Positions 7,419 to 17,247 are shown, counted from the stretch's first letter. The stretch is 64,000 nt of DNA from Noviluteimonas gilva (GCF_009740395.1 NZ_WOXT01000001.1:802464-866463); one strand, 5' to 3'. Numbers and translations are program-made. The notes: generated by a model not told the origin, from the sequence alone.

Positions 7419-8984
7419 ATGACAAGCACGCCGTCTTCCGGCATCGCCGCGACGGGTGCGCCGGCGGCATTCCTGCGTGGCGTCGAACGGCGCGCCGCGG
7501 TGTTCGCTTCCCTGCAATGTGGTTCGGTCGATCGCGGCGACGCGGCAGTGGCCGCCGCGCTGCGCGCATTCACGCGGATCGCGCCCGACTCGCCGATGGC
7601 GAGCTGGCCGGTCCGCTTCTGGTCCCTGCTGCTCGCCGCCCCCGACCTGCGCCGCAGTGCGGACGACGCGCAATGGCCCGCGACCTGGGCGTCGCTGGCG
7701 TCGCTCGGCAACGGACCGCGCGCGGCTTTGCTGCTGCGCCTGGTCGCCGCGCTCGAGATGGACGATGCGGCCGCCGCGTTGGGCGTGACGGCCGAGGCGT
7801 ATCGCAATGCGCTGCAGCGCGCGATTCCGTATCGCGAGGACGGCACGGCCGATCGCGAGGCCTGGCAGGCGTGGGTCGCCGACGTGCGTGCATCGACCGA
7901 AGGCATGCCGGCCGATCGCCTCGCGCGCCTGCATGCGCCGCCGCAGGTGGCCCGCGCGACGCCTGCGCCTGCAACCCCACCACCGCAAACTGCACGCGCG
8001 CCTGCGCGCCGCCGGCTCGCGATCGGCGTGGGCGCGATCGTCGCGCTTGCCGCGGGCATCGGCGCGGTCGCGTTGTTGCGTCCGCATTGGTTCGACGCGC
8101 TGCCGTTCCGCGGTGAGCTCGTCCGGAGCACGTCGCTGCCGCCGGCCGACGAACCCGTCGCACGCTACGACGCCGACCTGGCCGCGTGGACGCATCGCGA
8201 CTTCCTCGCCATCGCCGATCCCGATGGCCTGCATCGCGCCGACGAGTTCCCGTTCTTCGCCTGGTATGCGGCGACGCTCGCGGTGCAACCGGCCGCCGAT
8301 GCCTCGGCGCCGGCGACGCCGGCGAAGGCCGTCGTGCCTGCCGCCGTGCTCGCCGAACCGGCGCCCGCCTTCGTCGCGCCGCCGCGCGCGACGCCGTTGC
8401 CCATCCCGCGCAGCATCACGCTGCCGGCCGCGACCGCATCGGCCATCGCAACGGTCCCCGCGCCGTGGCAACAGGAACTGCGCGAGCAGGCCGCGCTATG
8501 GCAGGCCTATTCGCCGACGCAACGCCGCGACTTCACGCAACGCGCAGCGCAGTGGGATGCGCAGCCGCGCGAGGTCCGCACGCGCCTGCGCGAACGCTAC
8601 GCCGCGTGGCGCACGCTGGATCCAGTGTCGTTGGAAGCGATCGAAAGCGCCGTGCAGGCCTTCGCGCACCGCACGCCGCAAGAACAAACGGCGTTGCGTG
8701 CGCAGTTCGACGCACTCGACCCGATCGCGCAACGCGGCTGGCTGCTCGGCCCGGCGATCGGCGGCGACTATCCGAAACTGCACGCGCTGCTTGCGCAACT
8801 GCCGGAAGCGCAGCACGCGCCGATGCTGCGCGTGCTGCGTCGCATGAACAACGCCGAGCGCGCCGACCTGACGGTGCTCGCGCAACGCGTGCCACCGCAG
8901 GACCGCCCCGCGCTGGTGCAAGCCTTGTTGTCGACCGCCGATGCGCAACGCACCGCGTGGTTGCAGGTGCGTTTGGCGCAGTGA
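7419..8984 (+). CDS. Membrane protein with ECF-sigma-like N-terminus and DUF3106-like C-terminus
   Basis: About 521 residues. The first ~180 residues resemble a degenerate ECF sigma factor: ARMDD-like promoter-binding motifs are absent, but LGNGPRAALLLRLVAALEMDDAAAALGVTAEAYRNALQRA has the spacing of a region-4 helix-turn-helix. A proline/alanine linker and one transmembrane helix (LAIGVGAIVALAAGIGAVALL) follow. The C-terminal part carries repeated W/L-rich helices (QRRDFTQRAAQWDAQPREVRTRLRERYAAW) as in DUF3106. ATG 7419 is chosen as the first start with a plausible N-terminus. A six-codon reading frame at 7402 ends in TGA overlapping this ATG, which might couple translation. Function is unknown. 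Confidence 0.65.
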   Translation: MTSTPSSGIAATGAPAAFLRGVERRAAVFASLQCGSVDRGDAAVAAALRAFTRIAPDSPMASWPVRFWSLLLAAPDLRRSADDAQWPATWASLASLGNGPRAALLLRLVAALEMDDAAAALGVTAEAYRNALQRAIPYREDGTADREAWQAWVADVRASTEGMPADRLARLHAPPQVARATPAPATPPPQTARAPARRRLAIGVGAIVALAAGIGAVALLRPHWFDALPFRGELVRSTSLPPADEPVARYDADLAAWTHRDFLAIADPDGLHRADEFPFFAWYAATLAVQPAADASAPATPAKAVVPAAVLAEPAPAFVAPPRATPLPIPRSITLPAATASAIATVPAPWQQELREQAALWQAYSPTQRRDFTQRAAQWDAQPREVRTRLRERYAAWRTLDPVSLEAIESAVQAFAHRTPQEQTALRAQFDALDPIAQRGWLLGPAIGGDYPKLHALLAQLPEAQHAPMLRVLRRMNNAERADLTVLAQRVPPQDRPALVQALLSTADAQRTAWLQVRLAQ

Positions 8985-8991
8985 CTGCGCG

Positions 8992-9303
8992 TTAGAGCGT
9001 CACGTCCCGCAGGATGCGGCGGCGATAGCGCACGCCTTCCTCGCCGAAGCGCGACAGGCCGTCGGCGCGCAGGCGCGGCGCGTGTTCGCGCTGGTAGGTT
9101 TCGAGCGCGCCCAGGTCGCTCACGATGTAACGCACGCACAGGCCCTGGCGGCCGGCGGTGGGCAAGGGATCCACGACATCGTGCACCTGCGCCGAGATGA
9201 AGCCCGGCAGCGCAAGCAATTCCTGCACGTGCGCGGCGAGCCACTCGCGGTAGGGCGCGGCGATGGCCACGTCGAATTCCAGGTTGACTTCGTAAACGAC
9301 CAT
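8992..9303 (-). CDS. DUF4286 family protein
   Basis: A protein of about 103 residues starting MVVYEVNLEFDVAIAAPYREWLAAHV, the typical DUF4286 opening, with FISAQVHDV and CVRYIVSDLGALETYQREHAPRLR. The family is a small ferredoxin-like cytoplasmic fold of unknown role. An alternative GTG start at 9309 overlaps the stop of the upstream DUF3667 gene by four bases, so the two genes are very likely co-transcribed and translationally coupled. Confidence 0.8.
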   Translation of the reverse strand: MVVYEVNLEFDVAIAAPYREWLAAHVQELLALPGFISAQVHDVVDPLPTAGRQGLCVRYIVSDLGALETYQREHAPRLRADGLSRFGEEGVRYRRRILRDVTL

Positions 9304-9305
9304 CT

Positions 9306-10481
9306 TCACATCCAGACTAAGCCCGCCAGCATGGTGAACGCGGCACCGATGCTGAGCAGGACGGAATAACAGACGCCCAGCACGCAGTATTTCAGCAGGG
9401 TCATGATCCAGCCTTGACCGTAGACACGTTTCTGCATGATGAGCAGGTACAGCGGCATCCAGATCCCCAGTGCCACCTCACCCAGCTTGATGAGGGAGTG
9501 CAGCGGGGAAGCGATGGCACCGAGCGAATCCTGCAACGCCATCAACCCGAACAGCACCAGCAGCGCCAGGCACAGGAACGCATGGCTGTGCAGGGCGACG
9601 ATCAGGTGTTCCATGTAGAGCCTGCGCTTGAAGGCGTAGGCGATCTTCAGCATCAGCGCGAACAACGGCAGCATCAGGATCAGCGCCGTGGGCACGGTGC
9701 TCAGCACCGCGTCCTTGATGAGGTTCGGATCCTTTTCGCCGCGGCGCACATTGTCGCGGAAATGGCCGGCCATATCGTTGAGTTTCCGATTGCCGGCGTC
9801 GGGCAGCCACGAGACGTTCACCGGATTCTTCACCGGATCCCACGGTTTGCCGTTGAAGGAGATGTCCTGGTCGCCTTCCTCCTCCTCGGAGGTAACGCCG
9901 GGCGGCGGCGGGGCGCGGCCTGCCCTGGAGGCCTCTTCCAGCATCTTGATCCGCCGGTCGGCCTGCGTGTTGATCGCCGCCATGGCCGCGTCCAGGCCCA
10001 CGCTCACGCCGGGGGTGTCCTCGGTCTCGCGCTTGGCCTTCTCCAGCTCCTTCACCGCCACGCCGCGGCGCGCGTTGACCTCCGCCACGGTGGTCGCCTT
10101 CGCGATCGCCTCGTCCCCGGCGCCGTTGAAGCCGACCTTCATGCCGCTGAAGTCGACCGACAACTGCGCCACGAAGAACGTCACGATGCTCAGGAACACG
10201 AACAGGCGCACCGGGCTGACATAGCGGATGCGATGGCCGGCGAAATACTCCAGCGACAGATAGCCGGGCTTGGCGAACAACGGCCACAGCGTGCGGAACA
10301 CGCGCGCGTCGATGTTGAAGACGCTATCCAGGAAGTCGCCGATGATGCTGCTGAAATGGCGCACCAGCCCCTTCACGGGCTGGCCGCAGGCGTGGCAGTG
10401 CTCGCCGAGCAAGGGCACGCCGCAGTTCTGGCACGTCGGCCTGGGCGCGGCGGCGCTGTTGTTCGTCATCTCGCTGCCCAT
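9306..10481 (-). CDS. DUF3667 family membrane protein with zinc-ribbon
   Basis: A protein of 391 residues. The N-terminal CQNCGVPLLGEHCHACGQ is a four-cysteine zinc ribbon, followed by the DUF3667 signature (DVFRTLWPLFAKPGYLSLEYFAGHRIRYVSPVRLFVFLSIVTFF). A charged soluble loop of about 150 residues follows, then three to four transmembrane helices at the C-terminus (LILMLPLFALMLKIAYAF, HAFLCLALLVLFGL, LGIWMPLYLLIMQ, YSVLLSIGAAFTMLAGL). GGGGAG five bases before ATG 10481 supports this start. It sits in the inner membrane; its function is unknown. Confidence 0.82.
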   Translation of the reverse strand: MGSEMTNNSAAAPRPTCQNCGVPLLGEHCHACGQPVKGLVRHFSSIIGDFLDSVFNIDARVFRTLWPLFAKPGYLSLEYFAGHRIRYVSPVRLFVFLSIVTFFVAQLSVDFSGMKVGFNGAGDEAIAKATTVAEVNARRGVAVKELEKAKRETEDTPGVSVGLDAAMAAINTQADRRIKMLEEASRAGRAPPPPGVTSEEEEGDQDISFNGKPWDPVKNPVNVSWLPDAGNRKLNDMAGHFRDNVRRGEKDPNLIKDAVLSTVPTALILMLPLFALMLKIAYAFKRRLYMEHLIVALHSHAFLCLALLVLFGLMALQDSLGAIASPLHSLIKLGEVALGIWMPLYLLIMQKRVYGQGWIMTLLKYCVLGVCYSVLLSIGAAFTMLAGLVWM

Positions 10482-10560
10482 GAGGCTCCCCCGTCTGGCC
10501 GCTAAGATAGTACGCGGCGCTCGAAAAACCCCGCGCCCCCTTCACGATCAAGCCCTTGCG

Positions 10561-11934
10561 ATGTCCCCCCAGCCCCCGTTCGCGCGGGAACTGCGCACCA
10601 GCGCAACCCTCGCCGCGCCCCTCGTCCTCGGCCATCTGTCGACCGGCCTGATCGGTTTCGTCGACAGCGTGATCGCCGGCCACCACGGCACGCGCACGCT
10701 CGCGGCCGTCGCCGTGGGCACCGCTTTGTTCTGGCTGCCGATGATGGTGCCGATGGGCACGTTGATGGCCTTCCCGCCCGCGGTCTCGCAACTGGACGGC
10801 GCGGGGCGGCGCGGCGAGATCGCGCCGCTGTTCCGCCAGGCGCTGTGGTTGGCGGCGATGTTGGGCGTGGTGTTGTTCGGCTTCCTCAGCGTGGTGACCG
10901 TCGCGCTGGAACCGATGGGCATCGCGCCGGAAATCCGGCCGGGCGCGGTCGCGTTCCTGCACGGCATCCGATGGGGCGTGCCGGCGCTGACGCTGTACCT
11001 GTGCATGCGCTATCTCAGCGACGGCCTGCATTGGACATTGCCGACGATGGTGCTCGGCTTCGGTGGCCTGGTCGTGCTCGTGCCGATGGGTTACGCGCTC
11101 ACATGGGGCATCGGCGGATTGCCCGAACTCGGCGCGGGCGGGCTCGGGATCGCGTCGGCGGCGATGATGTGGGCGCAGGCGATCGCGTTCTTCGTCTATC
11201 TGTGGCGATCGAAGCGCTTCGCATCGCTGGGCTTGTTCTCGCATTACGAAGGACCGCGCTGGCCCCTGCTGCGCAACCTGCTCGCCACCGGCCTGCCGAT
11301 CGGCGTGACGGTGATGATGGAAGGCAGCTTGTTCATCGTGACGGCGCTGCTCATCGGGCGACTCGGGGGACTGGAAGCCGCCGCGCACCAGATCGCGATC
11401 AACGTGGCGAGCCTGTGTTTCATGATTCCCTTCGGCCTGGCCGAAGCGACGACGGTCCGCGTCGGCCACGCGCTCGGGCGCGGCGATCGCGAAGGCCTGC
11501 GACGCGCGGCGTTCGCCGGCTTCGTGCTGATGTTCGCCACGCAGGCGGTGTCGGGCGTGCTGCTGTTGTTCGGCAACCACGCGCTCGCCGGGCTCTACAC
11601 GGCCGATGCCGCCGTGGCTGCGCTGGCGGCGACCTTGTTGCTGTACGCGGCCGCGTTCCAGTTTCCCGACGGCGTGCAGGTCCTCTCCGCCGGCGCCCTG
11701 CGCGGGCTGCGCGACACGCGCCGCCCGATGCTGCTCGCCGGGCTCGCCTACTGGGGCGTCGGCATGCCGCTCGGCGCGGGGCTGGGCCTCGGCCTGGGCT
11801 GGGGACCGCAGGGCATGTGGGTCGGTTTGATCGTCGGCCTCACAACCGCGGCCGTCCTGCTGTCGATGCGCTTCTTGCGCTCGTCGCGCCGTGTCCCCAT
11901 GAACGCAGGCAGTGACAGCGAATCGTCGCCATGA
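10561..11934 (+). CDS. MATE-family multidrug exporter (NorM-like)
   Basis: A protein of 457 residues with about twelve hydrophobic helices and the MATE layout of two six-helix halves. The first half opens with ATLAAPLVLGHLSTGLIGFVDSVIAGHHGTRTLAAVAVG. The second opens with LLATGLPIGVTVMMEGSLFIVTALLIGRLGGLEAAAHQIAINVASLCFMIPFGLAEATTVRVGHALG, a hallmark. Family members export cationic drugs in exchange for sodium or protons across the inner membrane. Substrate cannot be told from sequence. The start is the first ATG before the first helix; the divergent DUF3667 gene is 79 bases away. Confidence 0.9.
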   Translation: MSPQPPFARELRTSATLAAPLVLGHLSTGLIGFVDSVIAGHHGTRTLAAVAVGTALFWLPMMVPMGTLMAFPPAVSQLDGAGRRGEIAPLFRQALWLAAMLGVVLFGFLSVVTVALEPMGIAPEIRPGAVAFLHGIRWGVPALTLYLCMRYLSDGLHWTLPTMVLGFGGLVVLVPMGYALTWGIGGLPELGAGGLGIASAAMMWAQAIAFFVYLWRSKRFASLGLFSHYEGPRWPLLRNLLATGLPIGVTVMMEGSLFIVTALLIGRLGGLEAAAHQIAINVASLCFMIPFGLAEATTVRVGHALGRGDREGLRRAAFAGFVLMFATQAVSGVLLLFGNHALAGLYTADAAVAALAATLLLYAAAFQFPDGVQVLSAGALRGLRDTRRPMLLAGLAYWGVGMPLGAGLGLGLGWGPQGMWVGLIVGLTTAAVLLSMRFLRSSRRVPMNAGSDSESSP

Positions 11935-12028
11935 CCGACGGCGCATGAATCCCTTACGCGCCTGCCGCTAACCTGTCGATCTCCCGGGGACCACCCCGGC
12001 GCACACCTTGTCCAGGAGTTTCACCGCA

Positions 12029-13927
12029 ATGAACGAACCCAGCCGTCGTGGCCCCATCGCCCGCGCCATCGTGGGCATCTGGGATGCCATGAACTTCACG
12101 CGGCGCCTGGTGTTCAACCTGGTGTTCTTCGCGCTGCTGATCCTGTTCCTGATGTTCGCGTTCTCGGGCGGTTCGCTTGCGCCCTTGAACGACCGCACCA
12201 CGCTCGTGATCGCGCCCGAAGGCCGCCTGGTCGAGCAGTACAGCAGCGATGTCGCCAGCCGCGCGTTGTCGAAGGTGATGGGCGATGGCGGCAACGAAGA
12301 AGTGCAGTTGCGCGATTTGCTGCGCGCGCTCGACGCCGCGGTGAAGGACAAGCGCATCGAACGCGTCTACGTGCGTTTCGATCGCCTGCAGCCCACCGGT
12401 TACGCCTCGCTGCGCGAAGTCGCCGCGGCGCTGGGCAAGGTGCGCGCGTCGGGCAAGCAGGTCGTCGCGTTCGGCGACAGCTACATGCAGGAGCAGTACC
12501 TGCTCGCCGCGCAGGCCAACGAGGTGTACCTGGATCCGATGGGCGGCCTGGTGCTCGAAGGCCTCGACCGTTATCGCCAGTACTACCGCGAAGGTTTGCA
12601 GGACAAGCTCGGCGTCGACGTGCACCTGTTCAAGGTCGGCGAATACAAGTCGGCCGCCGAGCCGTACGTGCTCGACGCCGCCTCGCCGCAGGCGAAGGAA
12701 GCCGACCTGTTCTGGATGAACGATGTGTGGCAGCGCTTCCTCGGCGACATCGCCAAGGCGCGCGACCTGTCCGCGCAGCAGCTCGCCGCCGGCATCGACA
12801 CCTTGCCCGAAGGCCTCGCCGCCGCGCGCGGCGATCTGGGCCGCTATGCATTGCAGCAGAAGCTCGTCGATGGCTTGAAGACCGAAGAAGAAGTCGATCG
12901 CCTGCTCGCCGAACGCGGCGTCGCCGACGCCGATGCCGAAGGCGGTTTCCGCCAGGTCTCGCTCGATACCTACCTGCGCCACATCGACACCACGTTGCCC
13001 GCGACCGACATGCGTCCGCAGGTCGCCGTCGTCGTGGCGGAAGGCGAGATCGAAGGCGGCGAGAAGCCGCCGGGCCACATCGGTGGCGTCTCCACCGCCG
13101 CGTTGCTGCGCGAAGCGCGCGACGACGAACACGTCAAGGCCGTCGTGCTGCGCGTGGATTCGCCCGGTGGCGAAGTCTTCGCCTCCGAGCAGATCCGCCG
13201 CGAAGTCGTCGCGCTGAAAGCCGCCGGCAAGCCGGTCGTCGTTTCGATGGGCGACCTCGCTGCGTCGGGCGGTTACTGGATCTCGATGAACGCCGATCGC
13301 ATCTACGCCGATCCCTCGACCATCACCGGTTCGATCGGCATCTTCGGCGTGATCCCGACCCTGCCGCGCGCGCTGGGCAAGATCGGCGTGCGCACCGATG
13401 GCGTGGGCACGACGCGGTTCGCGGGTGCGTTCGACATCACGCGCCCGCTCGATCCGGCGGTCGGCGACATCGTGCAGTCGGTGATCGACAAGGGCTATCG
13501 CGATTTCACCGGGCGCGTGGCGCAGGCGCGCAAGCGTTCGGTCGACGAGATCGATGCCATCGCACGCGGCCGCGTCTGGACCGGCGCGCAGGCGCGCGAA
13601 CGCGGCCTGGTCGACGACTTCGGTGGCCTGCAGACGGCGATCGCCGACGCGGCGGCGCGCGCGAAGCTCGGCAAGCCCGACGCCTTCAACGTGCATTACA
13701 TCGAGCGCGAAGCCACGCCGTTCGAACGCTTCTTCGCCGGCTTCGTGTCGAGCCGCGCGGGTGCGGCGATGATGCGCGACTCGGGTTTCGCGCAGGGCGT
13801 GGCACGCACGCTCGTCGCGCGCAGCGTGCCGCAGATGGATGCGGACCTGCGCTTCCTCGATGCAGCGCTGCAGCGCAAGCCCGGTGCGCCGGTCAAGGCG
13901 CTGGCTTACTGCTTCTGCGAGTTCTGA
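12029..13927 (+). CDS. sppA: Signal peptide peptidase SppA, 67 kDa type
   Basis: A protein of 632 residues with an N-terminal transmembrane helix (LVFNLVFFALLILFLMFAFSGGS) and two tandem ClpP-like domains, as in long SppA. The catalytic lysine is expected in KVGEYKSAAEPY and the catalytic serine in MGDLAASGGYWISMNADRI, followed by TITGSIGIFG. SppA degrades cleaved signal peptides in the inner membrane. AGGAG ten bases upstream supports ATG 12029. Length and motifs are complete. Confidence 0.94.
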   Translation: MNEPSRRGPIARAIVGIWDAMNFTRRLVFNLVFFALLILFLMFAFSGGSLAPLNDRTTLVIAPEGRLVEQYSSDVASRALSKVMGDGGNEEVQLRDLLRALDAAVKDKRIERVYVRFDRLQPTGYASLREVAAALGKVRASGKQVVAFGDSYMQEQYLLAAQANEVYLDPMGGLVLEGLDRYRQYYREGLQDKLGVDVHLFKVGEYKSAAEPYVLDAASPQAKEADLFWMNDVWQRFLGDIAKARDLSAQQLAAGIDTLPEGLAAARGDLGRYALQQKLVDGLKTEEEVDRLLAERGVADADAEGGFRQVSLDTYLRHIDTTLPATDMRPQVAVVVAEGEIEGGEKPPGHIGGVSTAALLREARDDEHVKAVVLRVDSPGGEVFASEQIRREVVALKAAGKPVVVSMGDLAASGGYWISMNADRIYADPSTITGSIGIFGVIPTLPRALGKIGVRTDGVGTTRFAGAFDITRPLDPAVGDIVQSVIDKGYRDFTGRVAQARKRSVDEIDAIARGRVWTGAQARERGLVDDFGGLQTAIADAAARAKLGKPDAFNVHYIEREATPFERFFAGFVSSRAGAAMMRDSGFAQGVARTLVARSVPQMDADLRFLDAALQRKPGAPVKALAYCFCEF

Positions 13928-13968
13928 CGAGCGCGGACGTCATGAGCAGACGCACGCTGACGCGTGCG

Positions 13969-14271
13969 TCACTGCGCCGGCGCAGCCCCTGAATTCCCCG
14001 AGGTCTGCGCATCGATGGCCGCGCGCTGCTGCGCGGCCGCATCGAGCGTCGTGTCTTCCACCGAGCGCGCCTTGTTCAGCGGTGCCTGGATCGCGTCGTT
14101 GAGCTCCGTCGCGGGCTTCTCGCGCTTGCTCGCGTCGTTCCAGGTGTCCGCAGCGGGCTGGGTCGCCGCCACGGCCTGCGGTGCGGGCGGGCGCTCGGTC
14201 TCGGGCTTCTCCGGCTTGGAGCAGGCCGACAGGGCCAGCACGCAAAGCACTGCAACCAGGATTCGCGACAT
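13969..14271 (-). CDS. Small predicted lipoprotein
   Basis: A protein of 100 residues. [24 protein letters not shown] is a lipoprotein signal with lipobox LSAC, so cysteine 17 would be lipidated. The rest is Ala/Pro/Gln-rich and low in hydrophobics, with no recognised domain. It converges on sppA and diverges from the SDR gene. Function is unknown. Confidence 0.65.
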   Translation of the reverse strand: MSRILVAVLCVLALSACSKPEKPETERPPAPQAVAATQPAADTWNDASKREKPATELNDAIQAPLNKARSVEDTTLDAAAQQRAAIDAQTSGNSGAAPAQ

Positions 14272-14337
14272 CGCGGCGGCGTCCGTTGGAAGGCAGCGGC
14301 TATCCTACGCCGACCCGACGGGAGCAACGAGGCAGGC

Positions 14338-15114
14338 ATGGACCCCAAACGCTGGCGCCTGGATGGACAACTCGCCCTGGTGACCGGAGGCAGCGCGGGC
14401 ATCGGCCGCGCGATCGCCCGCGAGCTGCTCGGCTTCGGTGCCGACGTCATGCTCGCCGCGCGCGACGCCGCCGCGCTGGAATCGGCGCGCGCAGAACTCG
14501 CCGAAGACTTCCCCGATCGCGACGTGCACGTGTTCGTCGCCGACGTCGCCGAAGACGATCAACGCCGCGAGTTGCTCGACTGGGTCGAGGACTTCGGCGA
14601 AGGCCTGCACATCCTGGTCAACAACGCCGGCGGCAACCTCACGCGCGCCGCGGTGGAATACAGCGAAGACGAATGGCGGAAGATCTTCGAGATCAACCTG
14701 TTCTCCGCGTTCGAACTCTCGCGTTATGCCTATCCGTTGCTCACCAAGCACGCGGCCTCGAGCATCGTGAATGTCGGCAGCGTGTCCGGCCTGACGCACG
14801 TGCGCAGCGGCGCGCCCTACGGCATGAGCAAGGCCGCGATGCACCAGATGACGAAGAACCTCGCCGTCGAATGGGCCGAGGACGGCATCCGCGTCAACGC
14901 GGTCGCGCCCTGGTACATCCGCACGCGGCGCACGCACGACAAGCTCGCCGATCCCGATTACCTGGATGAAGTGCTGCTGCGCACGCCGCTGGGCCGCATC
15001 GGCGAACCCGAGGAAGTCGCCGCGGCGGTCGCGTTCCTGTGCCTGCCGGCGGCCTCGTATGTCACGGGCGAATGCATTTCCGTGGATGGCGGATTCCTGC
15101 GCTACGGTTTCTGA
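14338..15114 (+). CDS. SDR-family oxidoreductase (tropinone reductase-like)
   Basis: A classical short-chain dehydrogenase of 258 residues. [19 protein letters not shown] is the NAD(P)-binding TGxxxGIG motif, [10 protein letters not shown] is the NNAG motif, and the catalytic residues are S in NVGSVSG and Y-x-x-x-K in [37 protein letters not shown] is the usual C-terminal block. The best-fitting subgroup is the tropinone reductase-like type, which in bacteria acts on unknown carbonyl substrates. The gene stands alone. Confidence 0.88.
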   Translation: MDPKRWRLDGQLALVTGGSAGIGRAIARELLGFGADVMLAARDAAALESARAELAEDFPDRDVHVFVADVAEDDQRRELLDWVEDFGEGLHILVNNAGGNLTRAAVEYSEDEWRKIFEINLFSAFELSRYAYPLLTKHAASSIVNVGSVSGLTHVRSGAPYGMSKAAMHQMTKNLAVEWAEDGIRVNAVAPWYIRTRRTHDKLADPDYLDEVLLRTPLGRIGEPEEVAAAVAFLCLPAASYVTGECISVDGGFLRYGF

Positions 15115-15189
15115 CGAACGGCGCGTCGCTTCACCCGCCGGTTAAGCGACGGGAGGCATCCTGCGCGAACGTCGCCGGAGGTCAGGCCC

Positions 15190-16953
15190 ATGACGTTGCG
15201 CAGAGCCAGGACGCTCGTTTCGGGAGCGCTGTTCGCAGCCGCCCTCGCCGCGTGCGGCGGTAGCGGGACCAGCGGGTCGATTTCCTGGGGCAACACGCCG
15301 CCCAGCTTCACTTCGCCCAGTTCGGTGTCCGTGCAGGAAGACACCACGGGCGCGTTCTACAACGCGACCGCCACCGACATCGACGGGCAATCGATCAGCT
15401 TCGCGATCGACGGCGGCGAGGATGCCGCAGCGTTCCGCATCACGTCGGCCGGTGCGTTGTCGTTCGCGGCGCCGCCGGATTTCGAAGCGCCGATCGACGT
15501 CGGCGGCGACAACCTCTACCGCGTGACGCTGCGCGCAAGCGACGGCTATGCCTCGACCGCGATGGCGCTGTCGGTGACCGTCACCGATCGCAGCAGCATC
15601 GCCTTCCGCGTGCGGCGCGTGGCCTCGGCCGTCGCCTCGCCCGTGTTCGTCGCGCCCGTGCCCGATGGCACCGGGCGCGTGTACGTCGGCGAACTCGCGG
15701 GCCGCATCGACATCCTCTCGCCGGGCACCGGCACGATCGCGCCGACGCCGCTGCTCGATCTGCGCGGGGAGTTGTCGACCAACGGCGAACGCGGATTGCT
15801 GGGCTTCGCGACCTCGCCGGATTTCACGAGCTCCGGGCAATTCTTCGTGTTCGTCACCGATCCGGTCGGCACGATCGAAGTGCGGCGCTACACGTTGAGT
15901 GCGAGCAATCGCGACATCGCCGACCCGTCGACGATGCGCGTGATCCTGCGCCAGCCGCATCCGCGCACCAACCACAACGGCGGATGGATCGGGTTCGATC
16001 GCGCGGGCTTTTTGTACATCGCGATCGGCGATGGCGGCGGCTCGGGCGATCCGGACAACAACGGGCAGAACCCCGATACGTGGCTCGGCAAGATCCTGCG
16101 CATCGACATCACGCGCGACGACTTCCTGGCCGACGACACGCGCAATTACGCGATCCCGGCCGACAACCCGTTCCGCACCGCGGGCGGTGCGCCGGAAGTG
16201 TGGGCGCTGGGCCTGCGCAATCCGTTCCGCGCGAGCTTCGACTTCGGGCCCTTCGGGACCGGCGAAGGCGGCTTGATCATCGGCGACGTCGGCGAAGACG
16301 CGATCGAGGAAATCGACGTGATGGTCGGCCCCGACGACAACCAGGGCGTGAACTTCGGTTGGTCGGTGCGTGAGGGATCGCAGCCGTTCAAAGGCCCCGA
16401 CAGTCCGGCCTATCGTTTGCCGGCGGCCGAATACCCGCACGGCACCGGCACGCGCGCGGGCAGCACGGTGATCGGCGGCGTGGTGTATCGCGGCCCGGTG
16501 GAATCGTTGCGCGGGCAATACCTGTTCGCCGATTTCATCGAGGGCAACGTGTGGTCGCTGCCGGTCGACGAGCTCTACGGCACCGTGCCGGTGACGAGCG
16601 CTCGATTCGTCGTGCGCAATACGTCGTTCGCGCCGGATGTCGGTGCGATCAACAACCCGGTCGCGTTCGGCACGGACCAGGTGGGCAACGTCTACATCGC
16701 CGACCTGGATGGCGAGATCTTCGTGATCGAAGGCAGGCCGGGGCCCGTGGGCCCGTCGCGGCCCGTGCCGATGCAATCGCGCGCGCAGCGCGAAGCGGCC
16801 GCACCCAAGCGCCACTGGTGCGCCGAAGCGTGGGATGGACACACCGTGCGGTGGATCGATGGCCGGATGGTCATCGGCGGGCAAGGCTTCGTGTGCGTGC
16901 GCAAGTACTACGAGCGCCTGGCCGCGCAGCGCAACGCAGCTGAGCAGCGCTGA
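15190..16953 (+). CDS. PQQ-dependent sugar dehydrogenase-like lipoprotein with cadherin-like domain
   Basis: A protein of 587 residues. The N-terminus LVSGALFAAALAACGGS is a lipoprotein signal. Residues ~35-140 form a cadherin/Ig-like domain (PSSVSVQEDTTGAFYNATATDIDGQSI and DNLYRVTLRASDG). From ~150 on is a glucose/sorbosone dehydrogenase six-blade propeller: GERGLLGFATSPDF, NHNGGWIGFDRAGFLYIAIGDGG, LGKILRID, VWALGLRNPFRASFD and GDVGEDAIEEID. Such enzymes oxidise aldoses in the periplasm with PQQ. The C-terminal ~60 residues add a small Cys-containing extension (KRHWCAEAWDGHTV). GGAGG precedes the ATG. Confidence 0.85.
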   Translation: MTLRRARTLVSGALFAAALAACGGSGTSGSISWGNTPPSFTSPSSVSVQEDTTGAFYNATATDIDGQSISFAIDGGEDAAAFRITSAGALSFAAPPDFEAPIDVGGDNLYRVTLRASDGYASTAMALSVTVTDRSSIAFRVRRVASAVASPVFVAPVPDGTGRVYVGELAGRIDILSPGTGTIAPTPLLDLRGELSTNGERGLLGFATSPDFTSSGQFFVFVTDPVGTIEVRRYTLSASNRDIADPSTMRVILRQPHPRTNHNGGWIGFDRAGFLYIAIGDGGGSGDPDNNGQNPDTWLGKILRIDITRDDFLADDTRNYAIPADNPFRTAGGAPEVWALGLRNPFRASFDFGPFGTGEGGLIIGDVGEDAIEEIDVMVGPDDNQGVNFGWSVREGSQPFKGPDSPAYRLPAAEYPHGTGTRAGSTVIGGVVYRGPVESLRGQYLFADFIEGNVWSLPVDELYGTVPVTSARFVVRNTSFAPDVGAINNPVAFGTDQVGNVYIADLDGEIFVIEGRPGPVGPSRPVPMQSRAQREAAAPKRHWCAEAWDGHTVRWIDGRMVIGGQGFVCVRKYYERLAAQRNAAEQR

Positions 16954-16958
16954 CGAAA

Positions 16959-16985
16959 ACGCCCGCATGCGCGGGCGTCTTCGTT
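16959..16985 (+). terminator. Terminator-like hairpin after the sugar dehydrogenase gene
   Basis: Arms ACGCCCGC and GCGGGCGT enclose ATGC and are followed by a weak T-rich stretch (CTTCGTTT). Confidence 0.65.
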
Positions 16986-17004
16986 TCGTCGGTCGAACCG
17001 TGGC

Positions 17005-17247
17005 TTAGTGGTTGCTGCCGGGTTCGTTGCCGCCGAATTGGGTGGTGGGGGGCGTGTTCTGCGCGGGGGCGTTGGTGGGGTGAGTGCGGTTGCCGCCGGA
17101 GGCTTCTCCGCCTTTCCGGCCGATCATCGACATGTGTTCGCGATCGCGGCTCACCGCTTCGCCGCCTTTCTGCGCGATCTTGCGCTGCGTTTCCGGATCC
17201 ATGCTTGCGAATCCGCGATTGCTGGTGCCGCGGGTCTGGTTCGCCAT
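17005..17247 (-). CDS. KGG-motif stress-induced protein
   Basis: A protein of 80 residues with two copies of the KGG repeat (QRKIAQKGGEAVSRDREHM and IGRKGGEASGG), the stress-induced acidophilic repeat typical of general-stress proteins such as E. coli YciG. The C-terminus is Asn/Thr/Pro-rich and disordered. The family is cytoplasmic and its molecular role is not established. Confidence 0.85.
   Translation of the reverse strand: MANQTRGTSNRGFASMDPETQRKIAQKGGEAVSRDREHMSMIGRKGGEASGGNRTHPTNAPAQNTPPTTQFGGNEPGSNH

Noticed and set aside
11954-13696. A 580-residue open frame opposite sppA
   Set aside because: Antisense shadow of a fully recognisable SppA.
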